Assembly: GCA_023129355.1 (NCBI GenBank)
Contig: JAGMCC010000028.1
Span: 1-9,968 of the forward strand
Source: Dehalococcoidia bacterium
GTDB taxonomy: Bacteria; Chloroflexota; Dehalococcoidia; E44-bin15
Direction of reading: 5' to 3'
DNA: 9,968 nucleotides
Below are positions 7,582 to 9,968 of the stretch, piece after piece. A program made the translations under genes and the position numbers. Positions within the stretch are counted from its first letter, which is position 1. The number at the start of each line of letters is the position of its first letter. The notes beneath the pieces are model-generated. The model searched no databases. It was not told the origin of the DNA and was given only the letters and a program-made list of their open reading frames with translations.

Positions 7582-8919
7582 TTATGGGTTTTCCTGAAGA
7601 TATCCTAATGGCAAGGGCGAGGTTTGTTTTAGTTTGGCGACGTAGTCCTTGTTTTCTGCCTCCCAATTCTTGAGCACGCCATGCCCCATCTGCCTGAGGC
7701 GGAAGTTCATCCACTGCCCCTTAAGGAACAGCTTGGTCATATTGACCCGAGAATAGTAGTTTCTCAGTGCTTGTACGGTTTGGCGCTGCATCTCCAGGGG
7801 CGACAGATTGTCAGGCCAGTGGACCACATGGCCGCCATCGAATAATCTCCAGTCGGTGGGAAACTTGTCGGTGATGAATCGGCCGCTGCCCTTTACTGCG
7901 GTATAAAGCTTGCTGCCTAGGATGGGGACTAGAATGCAGAGCTGAAGGCTGTCTATTCCCAGTCTATGGTAGATATCGGTATAGCCGTCTGATATGAACA
8001 TCCCGTGTATCTTGATACCATACTTATGGAGTATCTTGATGCAGGAACTAATGTCCTCCGGGGTCTGCTTTTTATTGTAGCTCTTCAGCACCTCCGGGTT
8101 TAGAGACTCGAAGCCGATACATAATTGACTGCAGTTTGCCTGGGCCATCAGTGCCACCATCTCCTCGTCCTTGGCCACATCTGCTCTGACCTGGGCTATC
8201 CAGGGCGGGGTTATTTTGTTTTTTATCATTTGTTTTAGCAGTTCCTTGGTTCTCGGCTTATTGGCGTCGAAATTATCGTCGTAGAAGAAAATACGCCTGT
8301 GCTTGAACTGCGATATCTCTTCGATTACGCTCTCCGTGGAGCGGAACCGGTATTTCCTGCCGAACATAGCGGTTACGGAGCAGAAGGTGCAGTCAAAGGG
8401 GCAACCTCTGGATGTAGAAACCGGGGTGATCTGCAGTCGCTTTTTGGATATATCTACCCCATCTATTAGAGAGAAATCGGGGAATGGCAGGTCGTCGAGG
8501 TTTTCCACCCGACTGCCACTGATAATCTTCTCTCCGCCACTCTTGACCAGATCACAGATAACTGATTCTCCTTCCCCGGTTACCACATGATCTGCATACT
8601 GAGCTGCCTCCTCGGGGAGAAAGGTGGCGTGGCTGCCTCCGATGATTACCCTCCCCCTGGGATTGAGCTGCCTGAATTTTTCGGCTATCTTATAGCCACG
8701 TGGGGCGGTGGATGTAATCATCGAGATGCCGAGAATATCCGAGTCTTTAATCTGGGAGTAGTCGATCTCTTTGATGTTCTCGTTATAGACGGTTACATCA
8801 TGCCCCTCGTTTTTCAGTATGGTGCCGAGGTAGATGGGTCCTAGGAGGGGTAGGTGTTTAACAACAGCGCTGTAAAAATTATAGAAGGGCGTCTTTGGCT
8901 CCACTATGGAGATCTTCAT
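7582..8919 (-). CDS. Cobalamin-binding-domain radical SAM protein of unknown substrate
   Basis: Member of the B12-binding radical SAM group (class B methylase / BchE-like architecture), which use an iron-sulfur cluster and S-adenosylmethionine, often with cobalamin, to methylate or rearrange unreactive carbon or phosphorus centres. Of 445 residues, about 1-125 form the Rossmann-like B12-binding domain (KISIVEPKTPFY, PLLGPIYLGTILKNEGHDVTVYNE, VIIGGSHATFLPEEAAQYAD, VTGEGE). It lacks DxHxxG, as is usual for this group. The radical SAM barrel follows, with cluster cysteines C173, C177 and C180 (RGCPFDCTFCS) and CIGFESL at 267-273. A 75-residue C-terminal tail (about 372-445) is helical and basic. 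The segment between HGMF (305-308) and IDSLQL (322-327) seems about ten residues shorter than in relatives. The ATG at 8919 has a strong TGGAGG. It has its own promoter and no operon partner here, so the substrate cannot be inferred. Confidence 0.88.
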   Translation of the reverse strand: MKISIVEPKTPFYNFYSAVVKHLPLLGPIYLGTILKNEGHDVTVYNENIKEIDYSQIKDSDILGISMITSTAPRGYKIAEKFRQLNPRGRVIIGGSHATFLPEEAAQYADHVVTGEGESVICDLVKSGGEKIISGSRVENLDDLPFPDFSLIDGVDISKKRLQITPVSTSRGCPFDCTFCSVTAMFGRKYRFRSTESVIEEISQFKHRRIFFYDDNFDANKPRTKELLKQMIKNKITPPWIAQVRADVAKDEEMVALMAQANCSQLCIGFESLNPEVLKSYNKKQTPEDISSCIKILHKYGIKIHGMFISDGYTDIYHRLGIDSLQLCILVPILGSKLYTAVKGSGRFITDKFPTDWRLFDGGHVVHWPDNLSPLEMQRQTVQALRNYYSRVNMTKLFLKGQWMNFRLRQMGHGVLKNWEAENKDYVAKLKQTSPLPLGYLQENP

Positions 8920-8922
8920 ATT

Positions 8923-8931
8923 TTCCTCCAG
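8923..8931 (-). promoter_or_regulatory. Ribosome binding site fixing the radical SAM start
   Basis: CCTGGAGGAAAATATG on the minus strand places a near-perfect Shine-Dalgarno core (GGAGG) about six bases before the ATG at 8919. It supports this start over any internal methionine. Confidence 0.75.
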
Positions 8932-8952
8932 GTTCTTTGGCTGAATTGGTGC

Positions 8953-8981
8953 ATTATAACACAGTATCCAATCACTGGCAA
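8953..8981 (-). promoter_or_regulatory. Strong predicted sigma-70 promoter of the radical SAM gene
   Basis: Minus strand TTGCCA (8981-8976), a 17-base spacer (8975-8959) and a perfect TATAAT (8958-8953), with a TG one base before the -10. The predicted start point is near 8946, giving a leader of about 27 bases that includes the TGGAGG ribosome binding site. This is the best promoter match in the window. Confidence 0.75.
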
Positions 8982-9247
8982 GCTCCCTTCCTCGTACTAC
9001 CCGATACGCTCTACCAATCGGAGTCTGTATTCATGTGGCATATCCGGGTGGTCTCTTCTGACGTAACGCAGTGTTGGAAAAAAGAGGGAAGGGCTGTCGA
9101 CACTGGCCCTAAGATGTAACATTCATTCTAATGCCACGACTGCAAAGGGAGAAAGGGTGAAAAATAGGGCAGGGACGGATTATTAACGTTGGCATGATGC
9201 AATTAGCGCCTCGTTTTAGCTCGGCAACTGTAGAGGGCAAAAGACAG
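8982..9247. other. Non-coding stretch between the radical SAM promoter and the tRNA-Ser cluster
   Basis: I see no credible gene in these 266 bases. Contents are a short inverted repeat (CCGAT at 9001-9005 and ATCGG at 9017-9021, 11-base loop) located 19 bases upstream of the radical SAM -35 box, and a purine-rich run around 9141-9175. No Rho-independent terminator was found for the tRNA genes; tRNA 1 is followed only by a short T run (TCTTTT). Confidence 0.5.
9001..9021. repeat. Short inverted repeat upstream of the radical SAM promoter
   Basis: Five-base arms CCGAT and ATCGG separated by 11 bases, placed upstream of the -35 box as an activator site would be. The arms are short enough to occur by chance. 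Confidence 0.25.
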
Positions 9248-9268
9248 CGGAGAGGGTGGGATTCGAAC
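9244..9268. repeat. Direct repeat, left copy, at the tRNA 1 3' end
   Basis: These 25 bases, covering the 3' end of tRNA-Ser copy 1 plus four flanking bases (ACAG on the plus strand), match 9944-9968 perfectly at an offset of exactly 700. Copy 2 has different flanking bases (AAAG instead of ACAG), so the match beyond the tRNA boundary is specific to copies 1 and 3. Confidence 0.7.
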
Positions 9269-9333
9269 CCACGGTCACCAAAGGCGACACGCGCTCTCCA
9301 GGCGCGCCTGATCGGCCACTCCAGCACCTCTCC
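9248..9333 (-). tRNA. tRNA-Ser(GGA), copy 1
   Basis: An 86-base class II tRNA. Acceptor stem GGAGAGG pairs with CCTCTCC and the discriminator is G, as expected for tRNA-Ser; the CCA end is not encoded. The anticodon loop CTGGAGA, closed by CGCGC/GCGCG, gives anticodon GGA (9299-9297), reading UCC and UCU. The long variable arm, GTCGCC-TTT-GGTGAC, forms a six-pair stem including one G-U. The T arm holds the standard GGTTCGAATCC. It lies 47 bases downstream of copy 2 and has no obvious promoter of its own, so the two are probably co-transcribed. Confidence 0.96.
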
Positions 9334-9380
9334 GCAAAAAGAAGCGATACTGCTTGACGATACAACCAGGGCTAAAAAAG

Positions 9381-9465
9381 CGGAGAGGGTGGGATTCGAA
9401 CCCACGAGGGGTTTCCCCCTACGCGCTCTCCAGGCGCGCCTGATCGGCCACTCCAGCACCTCTCC
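9381..9465 (-). tRNA. tRNA-Ser(GGA), copy 2, with a different variable arm
   Basis: An 85-base class II tRNA with the same acceptor, D, anticodon (GGA at 9431-9429) and T arms as copy 1. The variable arm differs: AGGGG-GAAA-CCCCT, a five-pair GC-rich stem closed by a GNRA tetraloop. No CCA is encoded. The tRNA is followed by CTTTTTT. Its 5' end is 17 bases after the nuclease gene stop, so it may be transcribed together with that gene or from a promoter inside it. Two copies with the same anticodon are redundant for decoding. Confidence 0.96.
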
Positions 9466-9482
9466 GTGGTTGAAAGAATACG

Positions 9483-9911
9483 TTATATTTCAGTCAGTTT
9501 GCCCGATTCTGGGTCGAATTCAACAACTATAATATCATTAAGAAGGTGTCGATTAGTGCGTTTGTAGTATTGAGCCAGGGTCTCTTGTCTTCTTGGATGA
9601 GTGTTCTTCTGTATTACTAGAAGTCTCTTTTTGTTGTGAGGCACGAGAGAGAGGTAAAATATAGCTTGATTACAAAAAGCCATTTTCGCACTTGGGATGT
9701 TGCCTGTTTCAGTCCACGAAATAGCCTTGCACTCTACAACGTATTTAGAATCCACTGACACTAGGTCAAATTTATGGTCTTTTGGAGGATTACCGATCGA
9801 AATTGGATATTCTTTAAGGAATTCAACTCCATAACGTTTAGCCAAAGCATGGCTGACTTTTTCTTGGAATACACGTCCTTTTGCTGGATTTTCTCTGTTA
9901 TCCCAAGGCAT
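9483..9911 (-). CDS. Small PD-(D/E)XK-like nuclease of unknown family, lodged between tRNA-Ser genes
   Basis: A 142-residue protein that I cannot assign to a named family. It fits the compact core of PD-(D/E)XK nucleases: a helix with a conserved-type glutamate (E17 in GRVFQEKVSHALAKRYGV), then D49 in HKFDLVSVDSKYVV, then E60-C-K62 (VVECKAIS), the expected E...D...ExK order, with N81/Q82 in the following helix. Restriction enzymes, Holliday-junction resolvases and homing nucleases share this core. The target is unknown, and no methyltransferase gene is visible to make it a restriction partner. The ATG at 9911 is preceded by AAGGGGG about ten bases upstream. GC is about 40%, against about 60% in topA, suggesting recent acquisition. 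It is packed between the 3' end of one tRNA-Ser (36 bases) and the 5' end of another (17 bases). Confidence 0.75.
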   Translation of the reverse strand: MPWDNRENPAKGRVFQEKVSHALAKRYGVEFLKEYPISIGNPPKDHKFDLVSVDSKYVVECKAISWTETGNIPSAKMAFCNQAIFYLSLVPHNKKRLLVIQKNTHPRRQETLAQYYKRTNRHLLNDIIVVEFDPESGKLTEI

Positions 9912-9943
9912 TGCTTTGTTTCCCCCTTACAAGTAGATGTTAA

Positions 9944-9968
9944 ACAGCGGAGAGGGTGGGATTCGAAC
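9944..9968. repeat. Direct repeat, right copy, extends past the window edge
   Basis: Second copy of the 25-base repeat starting at 9244. The true length is unknown because the window ends inside the match. The segment between the two copies holds the rest of tRNA 1, all of tRNA 2 and the nuclease gene. Confidence 0.7.
9948..9968 (-). tRNA. 3' end of a third tRNA-Ser (or att-like remnant), cut by the window edge
   Basis: The last 21 bases are identical to the T-loop, 3' T-stem strand, acceptor strand and discriminator of the two complete tRNA-Ser genes (TTCGAATCCCACCCTCTCCG on the minus strand, read from the edge side). Whether the anticodon part exists beyond the window cannot be seen. It may be a full third tRNA-Ser or only a duplicated 3' end left by integration. 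Confidence 0.7.

Noticed and set aside
9001..9024. Possible tRNA remnant: the minus strand holds TTGGTAGAGCG, like a tRNA D arm
   Set aside because: No acceptor stem, anticodon stem or T arm can be built around it; the match is one short D-arm-like string.
9109..9459. Open frame on the minus strand covering both tRNA-Ser genes, with LEWPIRRAWRAR repeated
   Set aside because: Translation of the tRNA sense strand; it overlaps two clear tRNA genes and has no independent support.
9194..9532. Open frame on the plus strand through the tRNA cluster, encoding repeated WDSNPR / RVGFEPT-like peptides
   Set aside because: This is the well-known spurious translation of the antisense strand of tRNA-Ser genes; the repeated peptide is simply the repeated tRNA.
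9248..9968. Repeated GC-rich segments that at first resemble spaced direct repeats of an array
   Set aside because: The repeats are tRNA-Ser genes with unequal spacing (47 bases and 482 bases), not CRISPR repeats.

Overview
This window looks like a piece of a bacterial chromosome, most likely from an uncultured member of the Chloroflexota near the Dehalococcoidia. That placement is an inference from gene order (dprA-topA-xerC-aroQ-M24 peptidase-efp-xseA) and from the style of the proteins, not from any search. The core genes have high GC (about 60% in stretches counted by hand). Two small genes, one inside the operon and one at the right end, are clearly more AT-rich.

Every supported gene lies on the minus strand, so transcription runs from high to low coordinates. 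Positions 7473 down to 1 hold one tightly packed run of eight genes: dprA, topA, a XerC/D-type tyrosine recombinase, aroQ, an M24 (Xaa-Pro) peptidase, a small tail-anchored protein of unknown function, efp, and the first 223 codons of xseA, which leaves the window. Most junctions overlap by 1 to 4 bases or touch, so the run is probably one operon read from a promoter just upstream of dprA. DprA, TopA, the Xer recombinase and ExoVII large subunit handle single-stranded DNA, supercoiling, recombination and DNA trimming. AroQ (shikimate pathway), the peptidase and EF-P (translation) are housekeeping passengers.

A stand-alone cobalamin-binding radical SAM gene (7582-8919) follows upstream, with a near-consensus sigma-70 promoter of its own. 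About 265 bases of apparently non-coding DNA come next.

The right end holds a small tRNA-Ser cluster. Two complete tRNA-Ser(GGA) genes lie 47 bases apart, nearly identical but with different variable arms. Then comes a low-GC gene for a small PD-(D/E)XK-type nuclease, and then the 3' end of a third tRNA-Ser cut by the window edge. A 25-base match, exactly 700 bases apart, links the 3' end of the first tRNA to that of the third. The nuclease gene therefore sits wedged between tRNA-Ser genes and looks like a small mobile or recently acquired cassette.

Points most worth a second look are the tRNA-nuclease-tRNA arrangement, an aroQ gene whose expected start codon reads ACG, the foreign-looking membrane protein inside the housekeeping operon, an arginine at the modification site of EF-P, and a dprA promoter placed so close to the gene that its mRNA would be almost leaderless.
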